Positions 48,637 to 59,376 of a stretch of DNA of 64,000 nt are shown piece by piece (position 1 is the stretch's first letter; each line of letters starts with the position of its first letter). This DNA comes from Microbotryum silenes-acaulis (lineage: Eukaryota; Basidiomycota; Microbotryomycetes; Microbotryales; Microbotryaceae). Position numbers and translations under genes: made by a program. Under the pieces are notes generated by a model. It ran no database searches. It was not told where the DNA came from and worked only from the letters and a program-made list of their open reading frames with translations. The stretch lies in contig QPFY01000010.1 of the NCBI GenBank assembly GCA_003665825.1, positions 186,001 through 250,000 of the forward strand. The letters run 5' to 3'.

Positions 48637-49088
48637 GCGCTTGCGGCCCACCTGCTCCTGTTGGGGTTGCGATATAAGAAGATATGATGAAGAGTACCCA
48701 CCCGAACGAAATCGTCAAGGAAGAGGTCCCGAAGCTAGGGCGTCAGATTGATTGAAGTCATTGGGGAACTTAGGTGCGTGCGATCGCCCATCCATGCAGG
48801 CGTTAAGAGATCGCGTACGCGACCATACCAACGCGCCCTCGTCGGCCGGGGCGGTTCTTACGCAGTGCGTTGCATCTTAGGCTCCACGAGCTGCTCAAGC
48901 TCATCATCGTCCGCGACGTCATCGCTCACACGCGAACCATTCTCCTCCATCTCAAGGCGCACGAAACCATCAGCGCGGCCGCCTCCGCCCGCACCGTGCG
49001 CCGTATCCATTGGCCCTCTCGGTGCTTGGGGAAGTGACCAGCACTGATCAAAAGCAAAAGTAGCAAGCGCCAATGTCGTTGACGTCGA
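47691..49088. repeat. Tandem duplication, unit B
   Basis: Partner of 45599-46990. It includes the truncated gene and about 450 bp of upstream flank containing the shared frame LEMEENGSRVSD on the minus strand. Confidence 0.85.
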
Positions 49089-49553
49089 AAAAGGTGTGGG
49101 AAGGCGGCGGAACCGTCGTTGTGGAAAGGTCCGGACTTCGGATCGACGCTCCTCAGCGGCGAGAGATCTGCCAGGTTCTAGCTATAAAGCATGAATGCAA
49201 TCAAATTCCAAAATCTCAGTTCCGGTTGGTGGCGTTTTCTCTAAATTCTCTTTGGAGTTATGGTGCTCGAATAGTCGGATTGTCATTGAACCCCTGTCAA
49301 AAAAAGCTCGTGTCCCGAATATCGTGGAGCTCCGATCTTACGCGTGCGCGCATTTACATAATCAACTCGGCGCGCGTCACGCGAGCGACCGGTGGGCAAT
49401 GATCTAGTACCTGGTGATCGCCGCGGTGGACCGGCCTGGTACACCCCGCCCGCCATCGTTTCGAAATGAGCTCAGCTTCCCTTTCACCCGTTCAACAACA
49501 GACAGCAATGTTACATTTACCCAGACGAAAGAGTACGCAAAAAAGTACAGCCA
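49089..49553. other. Intergenic, duplication unit B / CREG-like gene
   Basis: About 465 bp, AT-richer, without gene. It lies downstream of the CREG-like gene. Confidence 0.4.
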
Positions 49554-50761
49554 TCAAAGCTGGAGCGTGAACATCGGCTCGGCCTCCACTGCCTCCCCCG
49601 AGCCCGTCACCTTGGCCTCAAAGAGGAGCCTCTCGCAGTCGCCCTCACCCAGACTTTCACACGTCGCCACCCTTGCAGCATCCGCCATCAACGAATCCGT
49701 TTCGGCGAACAACCATCTCGCAGAGACGAGGCCCGAGTCGTCGGGCTGCCGAGGCACGGGCCAGTCCTTCTTGACTTGCTTCTGGGACCTCATCTTGCTT
49801 GTCGCTTCTCGGTACATCTCGAGGGGGACCCAGCCGATGTACGCAACGTCTCCAAAACCATCCTGACGTAATGTCCGAAGTAAAGTGATTAAGCACTTCA
49901 TATCTTCACCTTCCAAAGACGCCCCTGAGTCCCAAACTCACGAAGGCATACACTTTCTCGACCCTTAGTCTGCCCCAGACACTCGAATGGGGACCCTTCT
50001 CCCCCGCCCATCCCCTCGCATCCCCATGCTTTTCCAAATACGCCTTCTTGCACTTCGCACTCTCCTCCTCGTCTGTGATGAGTTCGAGTGTGCCGAATAG
50101 GGCGATGCGCATCCGACCAGCGGCAAGGTTCCCGGTGCCGAAGCCGTAGAGATCCGCGACAGTCATCGTCATGTTGGGTGCGTTCGGGGGTAGCGCATTA
50201 CGGAAGATCTGTGGGTTCAACAAGGTTGGTTTGAAAAAGAGCACAGAATTTGACTCTGCGACAGTGGACTGCCGGGAATGGTGACCGACCTTGGAGATGG
50301 GCATCACGAGCAGGAGCAAATCCCCGTCCGATCCGGGATAGATGCTGTAGTACTCCTGCGATACATATCCAACCGCTCGGGGAGCTCTCAGGATACGTCT
50401 AGCTGGTATCCCTACACGCCTTCCCGGTCTCCCATCGTGCCAGCTCGAACGCACCTGCAAGCCGATTGGCAAACCTCTCAGCTCGGGCACCTCAAAGTCG
50501 TGAGGGTAGTTCGACATCAACGTCCCCACGCCATAGGCCCTATATTGAAGCAGTTCGCGAGCATGGATGGCTGTTACATGGAGGGAGGTATCAATATCCC
50601 AGTGGTCTGCCTACTCGGTGCACAGAGAACGCGAAGGATCGCTGGGATGAACACTGTAGCGCTCCGCACTGACCTGCTTCTTGGATTGTTTCACGTGCAG
50701 CTTGGACCACAACTAGAGGTACGAGCGCCAGGACGATTCCGCGGAGCAAGCTACTTCGCAT
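49554..50761 (-). CDS. Secreted CREG-like / pyridoxamine-phosphate-oxidase-fold protein
   Basis: Exons 50761-50674, 50570-50290, 50208-49942 and 49862-49554 join in phase to 314 residues. The first exon encodes a clear signal peptide (LRGIVLALVPLVVVQAA). The body has the split-barrel pattern of the CREG/FMN-binding family: ARELLQYRAYGVGTLMSNY, SDGDLLLLVMPISK, RMRIALFGTLELI, a Cys/Tyr-containing helix (CKKAYLEKHGDARGW), and VEKVYAFDGFGDVAYIGWVP with the conserved GFGD. CREG proteins are secreted or lysosomal glycoproteins that mostly lack catalytic activity, so an enzyme role should not be assumed. The hAT transposon lies 243 bp upstream of its start codon and may affect its promoter. Confidence 0.83.
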
Positions 50762-50996
50762 CTTTAGTCGAGGTGAGCCGCGTTTGTCCCGGTGACGTGG
50801 TTGCTTCGATGACGATCACGGGTGACGAGGCTGGGTCTGAGCCGCCGCGCTCGTCCCAAGTCCAAGCGCAACCTGCAAGTTTAATTTTATTTGATAGGCT
50901 TCAATGATAGTGTAAAATACCTAGGAACCTTTGGAAAAGTCGGAGGGAATGCAGTTAAGCAAACTGGCTAGGCCAGTAGTAGTAGTAGGTTAGGAC
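50762..50996. other. CREG-like gene upstream region
   Basis: 235 bp between the CREG-like start codon and the hAT insertion, so the promoter now adjoins the transposon end. No gene is seen. Confidence 0.4.
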
Positions 50997-51004
50997 TCAT
51001 TGAC
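50997..51004 (+). repeat. hAT target-site duplication, left copy
   Basis: TCATTGAC directly before the element; the same eight bases follow it at 53866-53873. Eight base pairs is diagnostic for hAT transposases. Confidence 0.95.
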
Positions 51005-51028
51005 CAGGGCTTCGCATTAGATCAGATA
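51005..51028 (+). repeat. hAT terminal inverted repeat, left
   Basis: 24 bp identical to the reverse complement of 53842-53865; begins CAGGGCTTCG. Confidence 0.95.
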
Positions 51029-51215
51029 TGCGCGTAGATATCTTTTATCTATCTATAATTTTGCCTTTTTTCGGGCTATCTATAGATCTGTCATCTACAG
51101 CAGAACAGATAGATGAAAGATAGATATCTAGTGGATATCTACGTAGATAAACGCCACTTGATAGATGATGACTAGATGTGTGGAGGCATGCATAGATGTG
51201 CGTGTATAGATATGA
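51029..51215. repeat. hAT subterminal repeat region
   Basis: AT-rich tract with at least ten copies of TAGAT or its complement ATCTA, several as TAGATATC. A smaller set lies inside the other end at about 53820-53841. It is a likely transposase binding region by analogy with other hAT elements. Confidence 0.65.
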
Positions 51216-51505
51216 CAGGGCGGACCCTTGTTCCCTTGTCCTCGACACAAAAGGCCTTTGCAGCCATGACAAGATCTCTCCAGCTGCCGCCAGAAAAACT
51301 CGACGAAGTGGCAGAATGGCAGCCGTGCCTTGTATTCTATTGACAGACGACGGAGAGCAAGTGCAAATTAGGGAAAGCTAGAGGACTCGGTTGAAAAATC
51401 TATGAAGGGGCAGAAACAGAGAAACAGAGAGAAAATATGTTGTTGAGGGTTTATTATGTACATGGGAGAAACGAAGATTTACTCTGTTGCATACTTGGGT
51501 AGCGC

Positions 51506-53767
51506 TCAAGACGATTCTTCGTCCGTGTCTGAGAGTTCCAGCTCCTCAATCGGCGAATTTTGCGAGAGCGAGGTCGATCGCGAGGATTCTCCAGTGACGT
51601 TGTGGCGCTGCCGCTTATTCGCTTTGTGGACTGCCGAAGAACTCTTCTTTGCCACGACACGCTTCGATGGAGCACGGAGCTTGCCTGCAAGAAAGATTAT
51701 TGGGTCCTCAGTCGCTGCAAGTAGCTGGGGCTAGCATGACTCCTCTCATTTGAACTCACTTGCGATGATGGGTCGGGCATGACGAGCGAAGCCCTCGGGG
51801 GTGCCCCCGAAGATAGGAGCGGTCGGGTTAGCCCAGCTACCGAGACACATCTTGGCGTTCAGAACTTCGGCGGAGGTGCTGTGCTGCATATAGTTGATCG
51901 TCCGGCGGCCGGTGGAGAAAGCGCGTTCCGCATCGCACGCAGTTGGTGGAATTGTGATGAAGTCAATTGCCATCTCGGCAAGAGCCTTCTGCCCTGGAAT
52001 CGCACGTTGTGTCACCCAATACTTGATAGGGCACCCCTTGTAGGCGTCGTTCTTGTTCAGTCTGACGCATCCCCTAGCCCAGTACTGGAGGAAGGCATCT
52101 GGCTCGTAGTAGTTGTGAGAGCCTTGTGTGTCACCTCCTTCATCACCATACAAATCGTGGTCGGAGCAAGCATCGGAATCAATCGGGGACGGAGGACCAG
52201 CTTCGGGGATGTCCTCATAGAGAGGAAGGTACACCTTCTTGTAGATTTCATGGAGCTTCTTCTGCTTCTCATTGATATCGGTTTCGGCCCAAGCAGTTCC
52301 ACGTCGCTGAAAGAATCGCAGATGGTGACGAGGATGAAAGAACATCGACCCAAATGCAGCAACCGAATCGTCGCCAACCTTCGAGTAGTAGTTGCCCAGA
52401 ACAATCAAAGCGGACTTGGCTGCGATGCGCACCATGGGAGAAGCGGTTTGAGCCTTGTTGTCAAGCATGCCTTCAACTCGTTCGAACTCGGCGATGACAT
52501 CCCAAGTGCGAGGCGTTGCATCTTGGAACTGAACCGTCAGGGTCTTGAGGTATTCGCCAATGTCAAGGAGCTCTTTAACGATATCAAGTGCGTCATCAGG
52601 AAGGGCGAATTTGTCCACGATGTTCGAGGGTGTGTCGTCGCGCGCCATATAGTAGTCGATGGCACTCGAGAACAGAACAGGGCTCTGAAGGCAGAGGTGA
52701 ATAGAGTTCCAACGCGTCTCGTTTTTGCGGGAAAGCTCCGTCGCCTTGGAATCGGGTCGGTCCTTGGCGGTGGCAACGACCGACTGCTGCCATCTGTGTT
52801 TGTCGGAGGATTTGACTCTCAGTCCCGAAACGTGTTGTGCAAAATCGGCGATCGTAGGAATGATGGTCATGCATTTTCGTCGAAGGATGGGTTGAATCTT
52901 GATGTCGACCGACTCGCCCCAATCCAAAGCCTCTCTCAAGCAAGTCTTCGAATTGTTCACCGTAAATTCCAATGCTGAAATGTCGTAGTCACCAGAGGCA
53001 GTCGCAATGGACAGAGCTTGAGCAATCTCGTCGTCGATCCTCTGATCTTCAGCATCCGAATCATCTTCGACGTTGGGATGACCGTCGAAAGCAGATATAT
53101 GCTTGCCAGTCGTGTTCTTGTTCTTGCGCGCCCGAGGAGTAGGCGGACGAGCAGGGGCCATGGAAAAGGCAGCATAAAGTGCGCCCATCACTAGCTGGAG
53201 AATGTGGGCGAAGCAGCGAACTCGCATCTCGGGTCCCCACCACGAGTCATTGAGGTTCTTGTACTCCACCGCCATCTTGTTGCAGTTCGAGGCGTTGTCC
53301 ATCACGAGGGTTCGAACGAGATGCGAGATCTTGAACTCTTCGACGCATTCATGAAGCGACGCTGTGAGCTCTTTCCCACCGTGGCGACCTTTCGACTCGA
53401 TGAACTTGAGTATGTGACGATGAACGACGCCATCTTGTTCATACACTACGACGACTCCGAGAACACTGATGCAGTTGGGAGCGGTCCAACCATCGATAAC
53501 CAGATGAATCCCGCGATTTCGCTTGACAAGAAATTCGCCGAATTGAACCGACAGGTCCCTATGTAGATGAACGAGTAGCCTCTTGACGGTGTCGTGACTA
53601 CCGAGGATAGCATTCACATTGGCGACGTGATAGGAGTAGGCGAGCCAGGTTTGAAGTGGGGGGTCTACGTGGGTGAACGCTTCCTTCGAGATTGCAACGT
53701 GAAGAACGATGGATAACATGAACAACGCATTGTCGAAGATTGCAGCAGAAAGCAATGGTTGCACGTT
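51506..53767 (-). CDS. hAT transposase
   Basis: Two exons, 53767 or 53719 to 51760 and 51684-51506, joined in phase through a GTGAGT intron. From the first internal ATG (53719) it has 712 residues. RNase H-like catalytic positions are visible: first Asp in LVIDGWTAPN, second in LVMDNASNCNK, and the final Glu in CDAERAFSTGRR within the hAT dimerisation region; CFAHILQLV and NETRWNSIH are further family blocks. The last exon adds a basic tail (KLRAPSKRVVAKKSS, probable nuclear signal) and an acidic end. No BED zinc finger is seen before the core, although most complete hAT transposases have one. A CAG acceptor just before 53767 suggests an upstream exon, but only about 100 bp remain to the element end, so the real start is unclear. 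Confidence 0.88.
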
Positions 53768-53841
53768 CTGAAAGTACAAGACAGAAAAATCTTTAGTTAG
53801 ATGAACGATAGTTATAGGAGGTGTAGATATAGATAGGCATC

Positions 53842-53865
53842 TATCTGATCTAATGCGAAGCCCTG
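53842..53865 (-). repeat. hAT terminal inverted repeat, right
   Basis: 24 bp, exact inverted copy of 51005-51028. Confidence 0.95.
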
Positions 53866-53873
53866 TCATTGAC
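53866..53873 (+). repeat. hAT target-site duplication, right copy
   Basis: TCATTGAC, identical to 50997-51004. Confidence 0.95.
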
Positions 53874-54611
53874 CCTGAATCAGAATCAATGCAAGTCCGA
53901 GTCGGCGTTGAAAGAAGGACCACTGCGGGTTACTGCTTCGGACTGCATGAAGTTGACTTCGATCTTCGCCCAAACTGGCTCCCTTCACCGAGCATGCAGT
54001 TTTTGGCCGAATGAGATTGCAAGGCTCGCTCTCACACGCACACTTCAGTGTGCGCCTGATCATTTCCTCATTATTTCCCTCTCCTTGCCGCTCATTGGCA
54101 TCTACCCAACTCCATGTCCATACTTCATTCTGCGAGATGGGTTTCTTCGTTCCACCTCCACCTATCAACTGTCACCTGCCCGCCCTGCTTCGTGTCGTGT
54201 TCCCGCAGTGAGGCTTATCGAAAAACTATTGCGCAGCAGCCAATATAGCAGTTCCAGCGCATGCATCCCACCTGAACGTCGCCGTCCGCACACCCTCCAG
54301 GTTTTTTCACATCCCCCTCTTCCCAAAAATTCCGCACTTTGTGGACAGTGGCCCCACGCATTTCAATGACAGCAAGATCTTCGGCTCGCTGAACCTAGCC
54401 TCCCATTATTAGTATTAGTGGCTATTAGGAGGCCTAATCCCGTAATGCGCGCGGGAACTTGTGCCCTGAACTAACGCGCACTCGCGACGTAACGCTTCTA
54501 CGTTACCCCTCGCATACAACCCCCAAGAGTCCCGCACTCGTCTCTGCATCGTGCTCGTCTGCGACTGAACTCGAAGCCTCTTTCTACTGCAGACTCACTT
54601 CATACATCACC
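53874..54611. other. Intergenic, hAT element / PEX11
   Basis: 738 bp, probably the PEX11 promoter together with old upstream sequence now separated by the transposon. Short open frames have no recognisable content. Confidence 0.4.
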
Positions 54612-56061
54612 ATGGCGAGTCGTGCGACCGCGGCACACTGTCGGACTGGTCCCGATCATGTCACGGTGGACTGATTCTAACTCGGCGCCCTTGATTGAGT
54701 CCCTCACAGTCGGCTGTTCACCAACTGGTCTTGCACCCTGCCATCACCTCGTCGATCAAGGTCGCCTCTACCACGGGTCAGTGCTCTCCTGTCCCCGTAT
54801 CGCCGCCATAGTAGGACGGGATGCGGGTTGCTCCCCGAACTCCGTCCTCGCGGCGGGCGAGCTGGGGCTGGGCTTCCGGTTATCACCGCTCAGCTGGCCC
54901 GGTATCACCCTTGCTCATGCCCGAACAATACTGACGGCGCGTGCATCTCTTTCAAAACCCAAACAGTTGGGCGTGACAAGGCTTATCGAACGATCCAATA
55001 CCTCGCTCGCTTCTTGGCCTTCTGTAGGTGACCCTCCCCCCTCCCCCCCTTACGTCCCCGCTCGCTTCGGCGGCTCGACCAAGTGTCACGTGCGAATCCT
55101 ATCCCGGCGAATACGCGTCTCTCAGAGTTGATGCAGCTCGACCAAGCAACGTAGAGGTATATATCAGCTAGCTGACCCTTTGACGCTTTCTTCCCCTCTG
55201 CGCAGACACCCTCCGCAAGGGCTACACGAATGAGACGGTCGCGCGTTTGACCGCCCTCAAGTCGACCTTGGGGCTGTCCCGAAAGTGTGGGTGTCATTCA
55301 ACGTCCTTCTTCAGGCTGGATCAATTACGCTGACCAATAGCCCTTGGATCTCACAGTGATGCGTATCGGTAAACCGTTCGAGCACCTTCAAGCCGCGGTC
55401 AAGTCGCTCGACGTTCAAGACCCGGTCCTCAAGTTCACCGCTTTGGGTCGTCAATTGGGGTACGCCGGCTACTTGTGGAACGACATGCTCGTTTGGGTAA
55501 GCCTTTATCAAAATTTTCTCTTACCAGTCAGCCTCATCCCGGCGCTGACCAATATCTCGTTTAATCAACAGGCGCACTCGTCCAAAGTCCGCCCCTTGTC
55601 CCCCGCCGACGCCAAGATCGTGTCCCAACGCGCCGCCAAGCTCTGGTTCACCGGTATCTCGTTCTCGCTCATCTCGTCCATCTACCGTCTCGTGGACCTC
55701 AGCGCGCGCGAAGCCAAGGCGCGTCGCACGCGTGCGTCCGAGAAGGAGGTCGAACGTAAAGCCGAACTCAAGGCCGTGTTGGCGCAAAAGGCCGCGGTGA
55801 GGACCCAATTGGTGCAGGATGGTTTGGATATCCTTCTCCCTGCTGGGGTTTTGGGTTACCATAACCTTGACGATGGGGTCTTGGGTCTTGTTGGGTGAGT
55901 ACCTTTTGATACTCGAAGCTGTTGGTGGACTCGGAGCATAAAAAAGGGAAGGCTGACCGTCCCTTTTTGTTCTTTCCCCCCCTTCCAGTGTCGTCACCTC
56001 CCTCATGGGCCTCCGCTCGCAAATCAACAAGGTTCTCGGTCCTAGCGTCGCGTCCAAGTAA
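54612..56061 (+). CDS. PEX11: Peroxisomal membrane protein PEX11
   Basis: Peroxisomal membrane protein that elongates and divides peroxisomes. Exons from 54710 on are firm: 54710-54776, 54967-55023, 55206-55286, 55357-55496, 55572-55894 and 55989-56061, all in phase. Seen: HQLVLHPAITSSIKVASTTV, then GRDKAYRTIQYLARFLAFYT (the amphipathic PEX11 helix), LRKGYTNETVARLTALKSTL, LMRIGKPFEHLQAAVKSLD, GYAGYLWNDMLVW, a charged Arg/Lys/Glu helix, and a C-terminal hydrophobic segment (VVTSLMGLRSQINKVLG). The first exon is proposed as 54612-54659 (or to 54665), which keeps frame and gives about 262-264 residues. Introns split many short exons, so no single open frame reveals the gene. Confidence 0.9.
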
Positions 56062-56414
56062 TTATAACAGTCGGAACGAGGAAAAGGTTCATTCGCCCCG
56101 GACGACGAAACTTTATTGCCGTGAGATGGAAGGACCGGGCCGCAGGAGTTGTCGAACCGATGGCGAGGGATTTGGTACCCAGCGAAGCGGTTCGAATGTG
56201 GTTTTGACTGTGCGGGTTTGTACGGGACGTGTCCGATGTTATGTGCAATCTCAAAGCTACCAAAACCTACGAAGCGAAGAGAAACGTGAGGCCCAGCAAG
56301 TTCACACGTCGGTTTACTGGGGACATGATTCATATCATATTGTCAAGAGAACAGTTGTGGTTTTTGATTCACTACAAGGGCTATAGTCACTTTATTCTGA
56401 TCTTCTCTCGTCAT
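56062..56414. other. Convergent region, PEX11 / DJ-1-like gene
   Basis: 353 bp between two stops; no gene is seen. Confidence 0.4.
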
Positions 56415-57690
56415 TCAAGCACTGAGGATCTCGACGAGCTTCTCGGCGACGGAGCCGGCCGAAGCGGGGTTCTGGCCCGTGATCAACTGCAAAAAGTCAG
56501 ACGAGGCCATCAGTACAGATTAGTTTGCACGTGGATTCGCAAAAAAGACTCACGTTGCCGTCAACGACAACCTTGACGCCCCAGTCATCAGTCCTTTCGA
56601 GGATCCCACCCAACTTGGTCAGAGTCTCCTCCCCCAACTCGGGGATCGTATCCACCCCACCGGCGGCCTTCTCCTCCGAATCGGTGAAGGTCGTGTAGCG
56701 CTTGCCCTTGACGAGCGGTTCGCCGGTCTTGCGGTCCTTGGCTTGGGAGAGGATCGCACCGGGGGCGTGGCAGACGGCCGAAGTGGGCTTGCCGGCGGCG
56801 TAGAAGGATTCGACGAGGTCGATCGAGACGGGGTCTACTCGCAAGTCGATCGTGGGGCCGTGCTGTAGGAAGTGAAAGCAAGGTTTTACAAAAGTCAGTT
56901 GGACAATTCTTCGTCTTTGTGGGTGCAGACCGCGATGTCAAGGTCGAGCTTGGGGGATTGGACTTACGCCGCCGACGTAGAAGATGGCATCAAAGTCCTT
57001 CTCCTTGAACTCGCTGAGCTTGTGCGTGTTCCTGACGAGCTTCTGCGCCTCCTCATCCTTGAGGAACTCTTGGCACTCCTTGTCCTAAGAAAAAATTACA
57101 GCACACTCCAAATTTGAATGAGCCGAACTTATCCTCGTAACGAGGACGTGGCCAAACTCAACTAACCTCGGAGAAAGCCTTGACTGACGCAGGGTCCAAA
57201 GGCGCCTCGCCGCCCTTGGGGGACGCCAAGGTCAATTTGAGGCCGGCCTTCTTGAAGACGTAGTAAGGGTGGGCGAGCTCGGGGAGGTACCATCCCGTGG
57301 CGCCGCGGTCGTCTGATGGGGTAGAGAGGGGGAGAGGGGGAGAGGGGCGGTCGGGCGGTCGGGCGGTCGGGCGGTCGTCGGGTTCCGAGAGAAGGGAGTG
57401 GGGTGAGGAAGAGGAGTGGAAGCATTGTCAGTCGGTGTGCATTTCAAGGTGGGTGTGACAAGATCAAGCGGATGGATGGCCTGGCGAGAGCGACCGAGTG
57501 ACAGGAAAGCGCGCAGTCGAGGAACGAGCGGGGTCGCATGGGTGGAACGTGGTGGAACGTGGTGGAATCCGATCATGTAATGATGTGGCGCTGGTGTGGG
57601 GCACAGCGCATATTGAGCAGACGGTGCTTTCAACTCACTGATGAGCTTGTCACACGAGGTGAGAACGACGAGCAAGGACTTTCCAGACAT
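56415..57690 (-). CDS. DJ-1/PfpI family protein, Hsp31-like
   Basis: Probably a glutathione-independent glyoxalase III or stress chaperone, as known for yeast Hsp31. Exons 57690-57639, 57312-57167, 57084-56968, 56862-56554 and 56486-56415 join in phase to 231 residues, close to Hsp31 length. Seen: SLLVVLTSCDKL, DRGATGWYLPELAHPYYVF (with the substrate-pocket Glu), LASPKGGEAPLDPASVK, FDAIFYVGGHG (with the Hsp31-type His), AVCHAPGAIL (nucleophilic elbow Cys), KGKRYTTFTDSEE and LITGQNPASA. Together these are the Hsp31 subgroup marks. Intron 1 carries four tandem copies of GGGCGGTC at about 57346-57377. Confidence 0.9.
57313..57638 (-). repeat. Long first intron with GGGCGGTC tandem repeat
   Basis: 326-nt intron of the DJ-1-like gene, longer than most introns here. 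It holds four tandem GGGCGGTC units next to a purine repeat (GGGGGAGA), and two GGTGGAACGT copies at about 57540-57565. Confidence 0.7.
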
Positions 57691-58115
57691 GTTTCGAGGT
57701 GAGGGTGTGGATGTGAGTGCGTAGTAGGGGTGTAGATGGAGGGAATTGTGATGTGGAAGGAGAAGAAGAAGAAAGCAGTGGTGCGTCGGACACCGCTGAG
57801 GTCATCGAGCCAGTCGGTCGGCCTAGATCGACCTGGGGAGAAAACTCGCTGACTGATCTGACTAATGTCAAGGCGGGCTGTTTGCGCGGGTAGCGCCGTG
57901 CCTTTGCGCGACGACGTAATCAGCTCGGCAAGTCGCCGAAACCAACTTGGTTTTCGTCGAGCTCGGACCTCCTCTCGTGAGCCAGCTGGCAGTTTAGGTG
58001 CGAATAGTACATTGCGGGTCATCCAAAACACGCTTTTGTTTGTCTAGCCCCAGTCAAACAAAAAGAATCAGACAGTGGCAGGCATCGCATGCTCTCCCGT
58101 CCCCCCACACGCCCC
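57691..58115. other. Intergenic, DJ-1-like gene promoter
   Basis: 425 bp upstream of the DJ-1-like gene and downstream of the U2B''-like gene, both on the minus strand. No gene is seen. Confidence 0.4.
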
Positions 58116-59376
58116 TTAGGCCTTCTTCATCCAACTGACAGACATGGGTGTCTGAGGTGCCAACAAGAACTGGTCGAGCGCCTCCTTGGCCGTCGATGCC
58201 TGTCCCACAGTCTCGTACACGGCGTGTGCTCGGCCCGCATTCGTTCCCGAACCAGGAGGGGTCGGTAATAATTTGACCGAGGATAGACCAGGATATCTAG
58301 GACGGGTAAAAATGTGGACCGCGTTAGTGGAAATGTGTGTACGCGCCGACTTGGCAGGGTGTACTGACTGTTGGAACAAGGGTAGCAACATCTCGCCCGT
58401 GACCTCGGCGGGCAATCCTTCGATGAAGAGCGATGGGCTGGCCTCGGCGGGGTACTTTGATGTTGCTGCTGCAGACAGTGGTACATCTTCGTCCGATTCC
58501 TCGTCCATGGCGTCTGTGCAGGTAGTGTAGTATGCACGTCAGCTCCCAGCCACCCTCAACGCGTGATAAGCTGGCCGAACTGACCATCTTCCTCCTCCTC
58601 CTCTGGTCCGTCGTCCTGCTCCGCCTCGCCCGTCTTGCCCTTCTTCTTCTCCGGCCTCTCCCCATCTTCGCTGTCTTGCTCTTCCTCCTCCTCGGCAGCC
58701 GCATCATTGTCCCTGCCCCTCTTGGCCTTCTTGAACGCATCGAGTTGGTTTTTTTGCGCGCTCGAGACGATCAATTTGGACTTGCTGCCACTCGCGGCGT
58801 CGGCGGCGGAACGGAGACCGAGCTTGATGGCGTAGACGGCTTCGGGGCCTTCGTGGTGGGCGATGGTGGCGTGGGAAGGGGTTTTGGCGTAAGTTACGCG
58901 CTGGTGGTGGTGAAGAATAGAAGGTGGGAGGAGGGAGGAGGGAGCGAGGAACAGGGATCAGCGGGGGCGTTTCAGCAATCTCGAGGCTGAATTCCCAGTC
59001 GAGAAGCGAAAAGGGCAGCCAATAGTGATGCTATCCGGTTAGCGTACCAACTGCAATCCATAGAATGCCTCGCCATCCAGTGCCCTCAACGCGGCGGTCG
59101 CGGGTGCGAGTTCCCGAAAGACGATGAAGGCCGTCGACCGGACCTTGGCCGCCCTGACGTGTACGACGTCCAATAGCTTGCCGTACAGACCAAAGAGGAC
59201 GTAGAGGGATCGTTTCAGCTCTGGGGTGCGTACGGGTTGGATGGGGAGGTCAGCTGAAGACAGGATGGGGAAGCTGAGCCGGGGGTGGGTGGGTGTGCGC
59301 GCTACTTGCCGTGCTTTTTGATGTTGATGTTGAGGTTGCTGACGTAGAGCGACACGGAAGGTTGAGTCGCCGACAT
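58116..59376 (-). CDS. U2 snRNP B''/U1A-type RNA-binding protein
   Basis: Spliceosomal snRNP protein that binds U2 (or U1) snRNA stem-loops. Exons 59376-59310, 59220-59048, 58900-58585, 58513-58369 and 58296-58116 join in phase to 293 residues. RRM1: SVSLYVSNLNINIKKHELKR (RNP2) and RSTAFIVFRELAPATAAL (RNP1), ending RVTYAKT, the hallmark of this family. A long acidic and lysine-rich linker follows (about 100-185). RRM2: SPSLFIEGLPAEVTGEMLLP, ending VSWMKKA. The first intron starts with GC, not GT (donor GCAAGT at 59309-59304), and is phase-correct only with that donor. Whether this is U1A or U2B'' cannot be decided; many fungi have one protein. Confidence 0.9.

Larger units (their letters stand above)
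51005..53865 (-). mobile_element. Complete hAT-family DNA transposon
   Basis: 2,861 bp with perfect 24-bp terminal inverted repeats (51005-51028 and 53842-53865, outer end CAGGGCTTCGCATTAG) and an exact 8-bp target duplication. It carries one transposase gene on the minus strand. Both subterminal regions, especially 51029-51215, are filled with short TAGATA/TATCTA-type motifs in both orientations, as in hAT elements where the transposase binds subterminal repeats. Perfect inverted repeats and an undamaged duplication indicate a recent insertion. Confidence 0.95.

Noticed and set aside
51779..52978. 399-residue open frame on the plus strand inside the hAT element
   Set aside because: It is the antisense shadow of the transposase exon and shows no domain of its own.
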